From Sphaerulina vaccinii (taxonomy: Eukaryota > Ascomycota > Dothideomycetes > Mycosphaerellales > Mycosphaerellaceae), in assembly GCA_022570795.1 (NCBI GenBank), contig JAKUDP010000002.1, positions 372,001 to 436,000 on the forward strand: a stretch of 64,000 nt of DNA. Direction: 5' to 3'. This document shows positions 22,320 to 30,860 of the stretch, in pieces. Both the position numbers and the translations under genes were made by a program. Below the pieces are notes generated by a model. The model was not told the DNA's origin. It saw only the letters and a program-made list of their open reading frames with translations, and searched no databases. How positions within the stretch are numbered: position 1 is the stretch's first letter; each line of letters begins with the position of its first letter.

Positions 22320-23124
22320 TCTTCAGACCGTCTTTAGCTCTCCAGTCTCATATGAGAGCTGGTATAGAATCTCTCGGAGCATTGTGTGTTGGATGGAAAG
22401 TGGAGCTTCGTGGGTGCTTTCTGGACTCGCGTGACTAGGCGATGATCAAAGAGACCAGCAATATCCCCTCACGGTATCTGCATTAGTTGAGAAGCCCAAT
22501 GACGAAAGGATCGAGATGTCTGCATATCCGGTAGTCTAAGCGTATATGCCGAGGCGGTGACCACGATCCGTAACTTTATCTGAGCTACCACTACCACTGC
22601 ACCGGAGTGGTTGTTCTGCATGGTATACAAACGTGTAATTCGCTCTCGACAGCATCTCGACTTCAAGTGTACCAACTCCCCAGACCTTGAAGTACTGGGC
22701 CTAGTAGAGGCTACTGCAGTCCGAGACAAGGCCATGCCACTCATCAGAGACGTCTGGAGATCGCCATTTGTTCTGCTTCAGATACAGAGTCAATTGATCG
22801 AAGAAGATGCGCAACGCAACAATGCGTCAAAGCCTCAACCGACACTACTCACTGGGAAAGGTCCTGATGTGCACTAGGACATTTGACATACCAAATGTCA
22901 AGGATTTGCCACAGAAAATAGCATTCAGCTTGCTCCGCGGGACCACTACTTCACTGTTTGTGACAGCTCAAGACTTCGACTGAACGACATCCTTTAACTT
23001 AGCTAAGTCTAAGTATCACCCCTCCACAACACTCTGTAGAGTTCATGCTCCACACTGCGCATCTCGCACCTCAGAAACATCATCCACCAGCCACTTCGAG
23101 GCTCCGCACAACAACGGAGAAAAG
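22320..23124. other. Intergenic, divergent promoters
   Basis: About 800 bases between divergent genes. Contains weak ORFs on both strands (22469-22744 minus, 22611-22877 plus) without support. A TTAGCTAAGTCTAAG stretch at about 22998-23012 is a small palindrome. Confidence 0.4.
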
Positions 23125-25023
23125 ATGGGTCGATCAGACAATGACAAGGAGGCGGAGGACCACGCAGACTGCGAGCCAGAGCGACGACTCCATGATTCTG
23201 GCCAGAAAGGAACTCCAGACATCAGGATCCTGCACTTCAATGATGTCTACCATCCCCAGTATGTAGAGAAGACTTAGAGAACTCACGCCGAAGGGCACAT
23301 CCAAGCCTGAAAACGACTAACACAAAGATGTCATAGCGGCAGCGAAGAAGAGCCCAAAGGCGGAGCAGCACGTTTCAAAACCATATGCGACGAATATCGA
23401 AACTCTCCGACATATAAAGACCTCCCCAAAGCTCTCACGCTCTTCTCCGGAGACGCTTTCAATCCAAGCAGTGAAAGTTCCGTAACGAAAGGCTCTCATA
23501 TGATTCCCATCCTCAACGAACTACAAATCAACGCCGCATGCGTCGGAAACCACGAATTCGATTTCGGAGCCGCACATTTCGCCCACTTAGCCAAAGATTG
23601 CAATTTCCCTTGGCTACTTTCTAATTTGTTTGATCCCGACCTAGGCGAAAAGGCACCTTTGGGACATTGTAAAGAGACAATGATTTTAGAAACTTCAAAT
23701 GGGATTAAAGTTGGTTTAATGGGTCTTGTGGAAAAGGAATGGACAGAGAAGATTAATAATTCTTTACCGAGTGATGTCGAATATCATGATATGAAAGAAA
23801 CAGCTAAGAAACTTGGTCCGCAGTTGAGAGAACAGGGAGCGGATATTGTCATTGCGATCACACATGCTCGACAGGAAAGAGATTTTGATTTCTGCGAGAA
23901 TATCCCCGAGGGATTGGTGGATCTTGTTTTGGCGGGACATGATCATTGGGTAGAACATAAGGAATTTGCTAATGGGACTGTGATGATTCGATCGGGATAT
24001 GATTTTAAGAATTTGACGTATACGGAGGGATTTCGACAGGAAAGTACTGGAAGGTGGAAATTCAATACCGTGAGGAGGAATTTGGGAGGAGATATTGAAG
24101 AGGATGAGACGATCAAAGGTATGTGCGAGGATATCATTAAAGATATTCATAATAAGATGGAGATGAGGTTGGGGTTTACTGCTGTTCCATTGGAAGCGAG
24201 GAAGGAGAAATGTCAGAGTCAGGAATCGAATTTCGGGAATTTCTTGACTGATTTGATGAGGAGTTATCGTGATGCTGATTGCGCTCTGATCAATGGTGGA
24301 ACCTTCTTTGGTGATAAGGTGTATCATTCTGGAGAACTGTTTGTGAAGGACATTGTGAATTGTTTCCCTTTCGAGGATCCAGTTGTCATGCTCAAGGTCT
24401 CGGGAGAAGCAATTAAGACAGCGCTGGAGAATGGTGTGAGCAAGTATCCGGAACCCGATAGCAGATTTCCTCAGGTCAGCAACATATTCTTCACCTTTGA
24501 TCCAGAGTCTAAGGTGGGTCACAGGATCAAAGATGTGAAGATTGGAGGTGAGAAGCTTGATCTGGAGCGAGATTACAAGATTGCAACTCGATCGCACATC
24601 GCCGCGGGCAAAGCCGGCTATGAATCTCTCAAAGGAAGAAGAGACGGAGGAGATACTGAAGAGATCATCGATGAAGAGAATGGAGTTCTCGTGACCGGTA
24701 TGCTACGGCAGTACTTCACCTGGCTGGCAGTGACAGAGGCATTCAAAGTTCTATCTGGAGGTGAAGAGGCAAGAGAGAGCCATCGGAAGCATATAATCAG
24801 TGATCTGGGACGACATTCTCGTCGCTGGACGGATGATGCAGATAAGAAAGATTTGATCGCGAAGAAGGTGGTGTGGAAATGGAAACGTTTGGCGTTCAAA
24901 AAGGTTGACATGTTGGAGAAATTGATGAAAGCTGGAGACGGAGAATTCTTTCAGGGATGGACGAGGGGCATTGCGCCTGTCTTGGAGGGAAGGATACAGA
25001 TCGCTGCTACTGCTGCCGCATGA
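23125..25023 (+). CDS. 5'-nucleotidase-family metallophosphoesterase (intracellular)
   Basis: Two exons, 23125-23258 and 23337-25023, 606 codons plus stop; the 78-nt intron rejoins ILHFNDVYH to the rest of the domain. Metallophosphatase signatures are present in order: HFNDVYH (about residue 36), LFSGDAFNP, CVGNHEFDFG (residues 113-121), IAITHARQERD and LAGHDHW (about residue 243). The C-terminal 5'-nucleotidase domain follows (ALINGGTFFGDKVY, VNCFPFEDPVVMLKVSGEAI). There is no signal peptide, unlike secreted UshA/NT5E enzymes, so it should act in the cytosol on nucleotides or related phosphomonoesters. The last 90 residues are Lys/Arg-rich helices. Its final 17 bases overlap the end of the convergent gene. 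Confidence 0.92.
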
Positions 25024-25951
25024 TGGCGATTGAGATGAGCATCTTTCGTTGAATGTCGTCTGATTGCTCTTCTTGCTTCATGTCCCCCTGCTTCACGTCC
25101 TCCACCGCGATATCCTCCTGCTTTACGCCTTCTATTCCGATATCCTCCTGCTTTATGACCCCCGCCCTGGTCTCCTCCTGCTTGAGGTCCTCCTGCTTGA
25201 CTACCAATTCACGCTTGACCTCGACTCTCACCCTCCTTCTCGATGAACTCTGACCATTGTGAATGCATGCTCCACACGAACCTTGACACAAAGGAGTTTT
25301 GAGTGGGCGGTACGGTGTTTTGAGCAAAACTCGCTTGCCCTTCGGCGTCATCAGCTGTTGGAGTCTGCCAGAATTGACACCCTCCTCGAAATCGATCGGC
25401 ATCATGTCACCGTGACACTGTCTCATTTCTCTCATAGCTCCCAGGATTTTCCTCATCGTCGCATGGATACCTTGGTCTTCAAAAGCTTTGTTCACTTTGG
25501 CACCAAACTGTTGCCGGATGTCGAGAGGCTGAGCATGCTCTTGTGAGAGCAAATCCGGGTTCGCGACGAAACGGTTCATCACCGGCACGGTTGCCTTGTA
25601 GCTTAAGCTCCTGTGCCAGATCTTGAATCGGACCGCTTGCAGTTTGTAGTCAGCGTCTGCTTTTCGGAAGGACCAAGCGGTAGGATCTCATTCGCGAGCA
25701 TGACGAAATGCGAACAAAATCGCTGTCATGTGGACTAGCTGGAATGTTCTTATCCAGTATAGTTTGTGATTGACTTCATACCAGAAAGGGCTGCTGCGTT
25801 CTAGAGTCCTACCTGTGATGGCGCATTCTCTTGTCTGTTGAATGTAGATTCCTCCTGTTCGATCATTCTGTGGGTTGCAATGCTTTTGCCAGTCAACAGT
25901 GATGTGGAGGACTAGGTTGAAGCCTTTTTGATCGTCGTGCGATTCGTCCAT
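25007..25951 (-). CDS. Unknown protein with repeated SUMO-type (psi-K-x-E) motifs
   Basis: Two exons, 25813-25951 and 25007-25686, 272 codons plus stop; the 126-nt intron joins TRECAIT to DPTAWSFRK. The first 150 residues look folded (VLHITVDWQKHC, YKLQAVRFKIWHRSLSY, DIRQQFGAKVNKAFEDQG) but match no family I know. The last 75 residues contain at least six psi-K-x-E tetrapeptides (VKRE, VKQE, LKQE, IKQE, VKQE, MKQE) in quick succession, the consensus for SUMO conjugation. The underlying DNA is a degenerate repeat of about 24-30 bp. The stop codon lies inside the end of the convergent nucleotidase gene (17-bp coding overlap). A nuclear regulatory protein is possible; inferred only from the motifs. 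Confidence 0.65.
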
Positions 25952-26238
25952 AATGTCGTGTTCTCGATTGGCCTGGTTGCTGTGTAGTGTCGTGATGTTA
26001 CTCTAAAGTGGCACAGAAGTTGTGGAGCTCGGAGAGATTATATCAACTCGGGACTGACCATCTCCGCCAGAGCCAGCTTGCCTCAACCTACTCATTATTG
26101 CAATGGCAAGAACAAGTGGTCTCGGAAGGAGCGCCTGAAACGGGGGGGGGGGGGGGGGCAGGTCCTTCATGTGTCCGAGATGCTATGGGACTGGCAGCAT
26201 CACACCACTTTTGTGTATGCCCGGCACTGTCCTATCTT
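25952..26238. other. Intergenic before the ncRNA array
   Basis: Holds a run of 17 G (26142-26158) and the TATA-like element of array unit 1. No gene seen. Confidence 0.4.
26142..26158 (+). repeat. Run of 17 G
   Basis: A homopolymer of 17 G residues about 80 bases before the first array unit. Its exact length is likely uncertain in the assembly. Confidence 0.9.
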
Positions 26239-26387
26239 CAACAGACGTCCTTGGTGTAGTCGCAGAACAGCAAGTCGTTGACATTGTTGATGCTTGAATA
26301 TTCCAGTAGGCATCTAACGTTCTCGAAGGCATTGGCTTTGAAGGATGGGGTTCAGCGTCAAAGCCACGCGCCAGGAGGCATTGTTTT
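26239..26387 (+). ncRNA. Array unit 1 (putative Pol III ncRNA)
   Basis: Starts CAACAGACGTCC; A-box-like TTGGTGTAGTCG; core reads GCAAGTCG (GT of the core changed to GC); hairpin TTGAC/GTTGA; B-box-like GGGTTCAGCG; 3' end GGCATTG then TTTT. First and one of the more diverged units. Confidence 0.6.
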
Positions 26388-26493
26388 GCCTTTACGCATA
26401 TATCTTTTGCACTGCATTTCTGATGGTAGCTCACAATTCTTTAGACATTGTCCGCTATACCAGCATTCATGAATGTCCAGACTTACCCCTCTT

Positions 26494-26642
26494 CAATAGT
26501 CGTCCTTGGTGTAGTGGTCAACCAGTAAGTCGTCAACATTGTTGATGCTTGGCGTTATGAACAAGCAGCTCAGACGTCCAACGAGCATTGAAGTCGCAAA
26601 CTTGATAGCATGGCGATCACGCAAGCCAAGAGACGTCGTTTT
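26494..26642 (+). ncRNA. Array unit 2 (putative Pol III ncRNA)
   Basis: Starts CAATAGTCGTCC; A-box-like TGGTGTAGTGG; core AGTAAGTCG; hairpin TCAAC/GTTGA (perfect 5 bp); ends GACGTCGTTTTGC, so the 3' strand of the closing stem has diverged. Confidence 0.6.
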
Positions 26643-26739
26643 GCTTCTTCCAGTCATCTTTTGCTTAAGCTCAGCCCTCATCTCTCGCTTATAGGATCGA
26701 GACCTCAGCTCTCATATGTGTTCCTCAATCCACTTACCT

Positions 26740-26891
26740 CAATAGTCGTGCCAGGCGTTGTAGTCAAGTCGGTAAGTCGTTGTTTCAATCGATGCTTGAC
26801 ATGCACCAATATTTCGCAGGGCTTCAGACCTTATTGATCTGGCCCAGGAGTTGGGATTCTCTACCTCGAACCCGTTGTGTGCGATTGTTTT
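26740..26891 (+). ncRNA. Array unit 3 (putative Pol III ncRNA)
   Basis: TATA-like CATATGTG about 28 bases upstream; starts CAATAGTCGTGCC; A-box region weak (GCGTTGTAGTC); core GGTAAGTCG; ends GCGATTG plus TTTT. The closing stem CARTCG/CGATTG is good. Confidence 0.6.
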
Positions 26892-26997
26892 GCTTCCACT
26901 TTGCCTTTTTACTTCACCTTTCTCAGATGGTTTCCTTACAAATTGCAAGGATCAAGGGCCTATGAGCCATCATATACGGCTCCTCGCACCAGCTCCT

Positions 26998-27134
26998 CAA
27001 TGATCGTACCAGGCTATATGGTCCAGTCAGTAAGTCGTCAGCCTGCTGATGCTCAAGTGCAGATGAAGTCGAGTCAGAGGCCTACCAGCAGACCTCATGC
27101 GGCATTTCGGAAGACCACTGAGTGCGTTTGTTTT
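26998..27134 (+). ncRNA. Array unit 4 (putative Pol III ncRNA)
   Basis: TATA-like CATATACG about 29 bases upstream; starts CAATGATCGTACC; A box degenerate (TATGGTCCAGTC); core AGTAAGTCG; hairpin TCAGC/GCTGA; ends GCGTTTG plus TTTT. Confidence 0.6.
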
Positions 27135-27224
27135 GCATCTCTGCATCTCTTTTCGTTGACTACCATTCTCTCGTCCGTGCATTGATTTGTGAGGTGTCAT
27201 ATACTCTTCGATATTGTCTTGCTC

Positions 27225-27373
27225 CAACGATCGTGCCAGCCTCCGTGGCCTATTTAGTAAGTCGTCAGCCTCGCTGTTGCTTGTGTACAGTACGAACATG
27301 CGGTAAGGTAGACTCGACGGAGGAGTCCTCCGCCGACGCTCTTCTTCGCGCTTAGTACTACAGCGGTTGTTTT
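27225..27373 (+). ncRNA. Array unit 5 (putative Pol III ncRNA)
   Basis: TATA-like CATATACT about 27 bases upstream; starts CAACGATCGTGCC; A-box-like TGGCCTATTTAG; core AGTAAGTCG; hairpin CAGC/GCTG; ends GCGGTTG plus TTTT. Confidence 0.6.
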
Positions 27374-27472
27374 GTATCTCCGCTTCTCTTTCTACTCTTG
27401 AACTGTCCATCCTCCTGTCAATGCACCGACTTTTGAGATATCATATACTGTCGCAAGCTGAGCTGCTTTTAT

Positions 27473-27604
27473 CAGTCGTGGCCCAGTTAGTAAGTCGTCA
27501 GCCTTCTTGATGCTTGATACCGAGGATAAGAGTAGACAAGCAAGAGTCCGTTTTAGGCCTCAAGTAGATTACATTCTTGCCTTCTCCCCGATTGCGATTG
27601 TTTT
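27473..27604 (+). ncRNA. Array unit 6 (putative Pol III ncRNA)
   Basis: TATA-like CATATACT about 31 bases upstream; starts CAGTCGTGGCCC; A-box-like TGGCCCAGTTAG; core AGTAAGTCG; weak hairpin TCAG/CTTGA; ends GCGATTG plus TTTT. Shortest unit (132 nt). Confidence 0.6.
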
Positions 27605-27704
27605 GCGTTTCTGCTTCTCTTTTCGCTGGTGAGGTTGCGTTGTTCTTTTATCAGATTATCGGCCTGTGAGGTATCATATACTATTACAGACTGAGCTGCT
27701 TCAT

Positions 27705-27845
27705 CAATCGTGCCAGCCTTCGTGGTATAGTGAGTAAGTCGTCAACTCGCTTGTCGCTTAACCACAGGGGACAACGAGCTAAGTCAGAGGCCCAATAGCA
27801 GACCTGGTTCCGCTGCTTGTCGTCCTTACCGAGTGCGATTGTTTT
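27705..27845 (+). ncRNA. Array unit 7 (putative Pol III ncRNA)
   Basis: TATA-like CATATACT about 30 bases upstream; starts CAATCGTGCC; A-box-like TGGTATAGTGAG; core AGTAAGTCG; ends GCGATTG plus TTTT. CAATCG and CGATTG pair perfectly. Confidence 0.65.
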
Positions 27846-27954
27846 GCACTCACTGCTTCTCTCTCCAAAGAGCCGCTGCGAGATGTCGACACCTTTTGCC
27901 TTTGCGAGACCTTGAGTTATGAGACATCATATGCCCTTTGAATTCTGTCTTTCG

Positions 27955-28099
27955 CAACATTCGTCCGTGGTCTAGTGGTATACTAGTAAGTCGCTCATGA
28001 TGTGAGTGCTAAGCAAAGAAACTCATGTTCGCGGAATCGAGGCGAACGACACCTCATATCCGGCAGAATTCGTTCCATCGAGCTAGCGGCGATTGTTTT
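27955..28099 (+). ncRNA. Array unit 8 (putative Pol III ncRNA)
   Basis: TATA-like CATATGCC about 28 bases upstream; starts CAACATTCGTCC; clear A box TGGTCTAGTGG; core AGTAAGTCG; hairpin CTCA/TGAG; ends GCGATTG plus TTTT. Confidence 0.65.
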
Positions 28100-28179
28100 G
28101 CCTCCATATTGGACCCCTTCTGCCTCTTCTCATCGCTGCGGATGTGAAGTGTTGTATACTTTCCAAGCTCGGTCTCCGT

Positions 28180-28328
28180 CAACAGTTGTCCATAGTGCAG
28201 TGGTATACTCGTAAGTCGCTCATGATATGAGTGCTAAGTATCAAGATTGCTCAGCCCAGGAATAGCTCGATCGAGCTAGAATGTAATGTACATCCTGTTG
28301 TAGCCCTTGCGCTTACAGCGATTGTTTT
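28180..28328 (+). ncRNA. Array unit 9 (putative Pol III ncRNA)
   Basis: TATA-like TGTATACT about 27 bases upstream; starts CAACAGTTGTCC; A-box-like TAGTGCAGTGG; core CGTAAGTCG; hairpin CTCA/TGAG as in unit 8; B-box-like GCTCGATCGAGC; ends GCGATTG plus TTTT. Confidence 0.65.
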
Positions 28329-28411
28329 GCTTTCTCTCACTTACTTTTGCCCCATTGATTTTCGCTTCGTTTGTTCTTGAGGCATTATATACTCTTCGCA
28401 CTCCATCCTTT

Positions 28412-28556
28412 CAATAGTCGTCCGTGGCGTAGTGGTATACTCGTAAGTCAATCACATTGTGGGTGCTGAGTAGGAAGTTTGCACAGCCTAAGGAGAGAAC
28501 CACCGAGCTCTCTCGGTTGCAGCACCATCATCCTTGCGCTTGCAGCGAAAGTTTTG
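28412..28556 (+). ncRNA. Array unit 10 (putative Pol III ncRNA)
   Basis: TATA-like TATATACT about 27 bases upstream; starts CAATAGTCGTCC; A box TGGCGTAGTGG; core CGTAAGTCA; hairpin ATCAC/GTGGGT; ends GCGAAAG plus TTTT, so the 3' strand is changed. Confidence 0.6.
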
Positions 28557-28637
28557 CTCACTTTCACCTCCTTTTGCTTCGTCCATTGGAAGTCTTCGTA
28601 GTTTGAGGTATATCTACGATAAGCCCCGAGCTTTCTG

Positions 28638-28795
28638 CAATGGTCGTCCGTGGCCGAGTGGTCGAAGCAGTAAGTCGTTGGCGTAGCTGATGCTTGCATT
28701 AGCAAGACGAAAGACATTCCTCGAAGCCGCTAATAGACTTCGGCGACGTGCTCCTTGTCAACTCGTGAGATGAGGGACGATTGTTATGCCCTTTT
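28638..28795 (+). ncRNA. Array unit 11 (putative Pol III ncRNA)
   Basis: Starts CAATGGTCGTCC; A box TGGCCGAGTGG, as in tRNA-Ser/Leu; core AGTAAGTCG; hairpin TTGGC/GCTGA; 3' end GGACGATTG, whose GGACGA pairs with TCGT-CC of the start. The T-run directly after it is broken (TTGTTATG); the next TTTT is at 28792. Confidence 0.6.
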
Positions 28796-28861
28796 GCCTT
28801 GAGTTTCTGTACAGAATAAGTCGAAATGAACGTTGATATGATAGTCCATACACTCCACTCT

Positions 28862-29016
28862 CAACGATCGTCCGCGGTCTAGTGGTCGAAGCAGTAAGTC
28901 GTTGGCATAGCTGATGCTTGTCACAGTAGAGCGCAATGCCTCCCTAGCAAACAAGATCATACATTGTGGCAGGAACATCAATGCCCTTTCGTGCCATGCC
29001 TGTGGGCGATTCTTTT
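28862..29016 (+). ncRNA. Array unit 12 (putative Pol III ncRNA)
   Basis: Starts CAACGATCGTCC; A-box-like CGGTCTAGTGG followed by TCGAAGCAGTAAGTCG, nearly identical to unit 11; hairpin TTGGC/GCTGA; ends GGCGATTC plus TTTT. Units 11 and 12 look like a recent local duplication. Confidence 0.6.
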
Positions 29017-29106
29017 GCTCCTGGTTTCAACATCAGCTTATCAATTTGCTTTTGGCATCCTCCGTGTTACACCAGCACTGATGTATGGTCCGATATCTGC
29101 CAAAAG

Positions 29107-29255
29107 CAACAGTCGTCCGTGGTATAGCGGAATCGTCGTAATTCGTCTGCAGGTGTAGATGGTGGCTTGACGTTCTCATCGTAAGCAAGCACGAGGTCGA
29201 ACGATCTACGGCAGCTCATCCGTATTCTCTGCCGCGTTCGTGCGGCGATTGTTTT
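29107..29255 (+). ncRNA. Array unit 13 (putative Pol III ncRNA)
   Basis: Starts CAACAGTCGTCC; A box TGGTATAGCGG; core CGTAATTCG; 6-bp hairpin TCTGCA/TGTAGA; B-box-like GAGGTCGAACG; ends GCGATTG plus TTTT. Very close to unit 14 along its length. Confidence 0.65.
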
Positions 29256-29476
29256 GCATCACTTGCCAGTAACCATTCTCCCGGACTTCTGCAATCACTG
29301 CGGCTTTGCAAGCGGCCCCACCTCCTCACAGAAGTCGTTCGTATTTCAGAGAGAATTTATTAAGGGAGGCGCTTGCAAATCGAAAGTGATTGCAAATGTA
29401 GGTGCGCATGATTATCCTTTTGCTCGCCAACAGCTCTGGAAGCAGACTTCATCATCGACAACAATCCAGTTCTCCT

Positions 29477-29625
29477 CAACAGTTGTCCGTGCTATAGCGG
29501 AATCGCCGTAAGTCGTCTGCAGGTGTAGATGGTGGCTTAACATTCTCACTGTGAGCAAGCACGAGGTCGAACCATCTCCGACAGCTCACCCGTAGTCTCT
29601 GTCGCGATCGTGTGGCGATTGTTTT
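29477..29625 (+). ncRNA. Array unit 14 (putative Pol III ncRNA)
   Basis: Starts CAACAGTTGTCC; A-box-like TGCTATAGCGG; core CGTAAGTCG; hairpin TCTGCA/TGTAGA; B-box-like GAGGTCGAACC; ends GCGATTG plus TTTT. Unit 13's sister copy. Confidence 0.65.
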
Positions 29626-29701
29626 GCAATTCTGCTGATCTCCTTTTGCTTGCCAATAGCTTCAGAATCAAGCTACATCATCGATAACAATCCAGCTATT
29701 T

Positions 29702-29848
29702 CAACAGTCGTCCGTGGCATGGCGGTTAAGCCATAAGTCGTCTTCAATTGAAGTTGCTGGTCAGAGAGTGCCTATTGATGACTCGCACGAGGCCACCGAG
29801 CCTCGAAAGTGAAAGATCGGACTTTGCGCTCGCGGTGGCGATTGTTTT
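29702..29848 (+). ncRNA. Array unit 15 (putative Pol III ncRNA)
   Basis: Starts CAACAGTCGTCC; A-box-like TGGCATGGCGG; core CATAAGTCG; hairpin CTTCA/TGAAG; ends GCGATTG plus TTTT. Confidence 0.65.
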
Positions 29849-29935
29849 GCACCTCTTCCAGTCTTCTCTGATATCATTTTGCCACTCGTCGGTCGTGTGG
29901 CGGAGGTATATGAACTGTAATATTCCAGCGTTCTC

Positions 29936-30086
29936 CAACAGTCGTCCGTGGTATAGCGGTGGAACTGTAAATCGTCTTCGAGTAGGATGTTGGCTGACAG
30001 TGTCTATGTTCACGGACCAGGAGGCCAAAAGACCTAGAGGTTCAAGCTTGTCATCCCGCAGACACCATAGTATAGGCGATCGTTTT
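29936..30086 (+). ncRNA. Array unit 16 (putative Pol III ncRNA)
   Basis: Starts CCAACAGTCGTCC; A box TGGTATAGCGG; core TGTAAATCG; good B-box-like AGGTTCAAGC; ends GCGATCG plus TTTT. An internal CACGGAC could pair with GTCCGTG at the start. Confidence 0.65.
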
Positions 30087-30188
30087 GCTTGTCGCATAGA
30101 CTTTTGCTTGAGTGTCAGGGAAAGGTCAATATTCTTCGACAGCACTCACAGCTGTTGAGGTACATCTATCACTCAACGAGGTACTTTG

Positions 30189-30340
30189 CAATGATCGTAC
30201 CCAACTCCTTGGCCGAGTTAGTAAGTCGTCGGCTGGTACTGATGCTTGTTGGTCGTCTGACATGGCCAGGCTCCCAGTCTGCCGGACTGAGGGTCTGCTG
30301 CAGAAGAGCAGATAATGCAAGAGAGAAGTCAGATTGTTTT
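30189..30340 (+). ncRNA. Array unit 17 (putative Pol III ncRNA)
   Basis: Starts CAATGATCGTACCC; A-box-like TGGCCGAGTTAG; core AGTAAGTCG; hairpin TCGG/CTGA; ends CAGATTG plus TTTT. Last unit; the repeat pattern stops after it. Confidence 0.6.
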
Positions 30341-30825
30341 ACAGTTCCAGTAAGTGTCTCTTTTGGTACCGCTGTGCCCGGGCGTGCACTGTATATCTCG
30401 ATATGGGTGCAGAGCAGCAGGACTGTGCAGAGAAGAACTTCTTCGCTGTCGGATGATGCTGAGATGTGCTGTTACTTTGGCATGTTGTCGTGCTCGAACG
30501 CTCCAAGGGCATGTTCATTTGGAAAGCCTGGTGTCTGGCTGGTTGTGCGAGACCTGGCACCGAGAGAGGGTCGGGATCGAGTGTTGTCCTCTTTTGTGGG
30601 TAGATCGAAGCCGACTAGGTATGGGTGTCAGGAAAGAGAACGGAGTCAATTGTCAAAAGAGATGCCAAAAGAGATCAATCGTGCTATAATATAGGAGTAT
30701 GCGAAGACGATGGTCGTAGTAACACAAGGAAATGTCGTAAAGACATATACCGTCATGAAGATTGTGATGTCTTGGTGCAAAAAGCATGGTAAGAGTGTGA
30801 AAAGATGTGAAGAACAAAAGTGCAA

Positions 30826-30835
30826 AAAGAAATGT
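30826..30835 (-). terminator. T-run downstream of the tRNA-Lys gene
   Basis: On the minus strand the sequence reads TTTCTTTTTGC about 30 bases after the tRNA 3' end, a plausible Pol III terminator. Confidence 0.5.
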
Positions 30836-30860
30836 TCAGTTGGCAGACTGATATAGGAAT

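Larger units (their letters stand above)
26239..30340 (+). repeat. Head-to-tail array of 17 diverged Pol III-like ncRNA units
   Basis: Seventeen units, all on the plus strand, repeat every 205-260 bases (one wider gap of 222 bases between units 13 and 14). Each has the same order of parts: a CATATACT-like element about 30 bases upstream (clearest in units 3-10); a start CAnnnTCGTCC or CAnnATCGTGCC; a tRNA A-box-like TGGYNNAGTGG about 15 bases in; the core GTAAGTCG leading into a short hairpin and GCTTG; a variable middle, with B-box-like GGTCGAAC or GGTTCAAG in some; and an end GCGATTG followed directly by TTTTGC. The 5' CARTCGT and 3' GCGATTG can pair, so the transcript would close on itself before a Pol III T-run terminator. 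Middle sequences differ strongly between units while the frame of conserved parts stays. No protein-coding signal is seen. Individual units are listed below. Confidence 0.8.

Noticed and set aside
23764..24597. 277-aa minus-strand ORF within the nucleotidase gene
   Set aside because: Shadow frame of a clear metallophosphoesterase with all motifs on the plus strand.
26877..27185. 102-aa plus-strand ORF inside the array
   Set aside because: It runs across parts of units 3 and 4 and their spacer; the sequence conservation follows RNA-type motifs, not codons.
26239..30340. CRISPR array
   Set aside because: Regular spacing, but the units are 205-260 bp, diverged along their length, with eukaryotic Pol III signals and no identical direct repeats.
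26239..30340. 5S rRNA or ordinary tRNA cluster
   Set aside because: No unit folds into a cloverleaf and none shows the 5S internal control region; only the A box and a few B boxes resemble tRNA genes.
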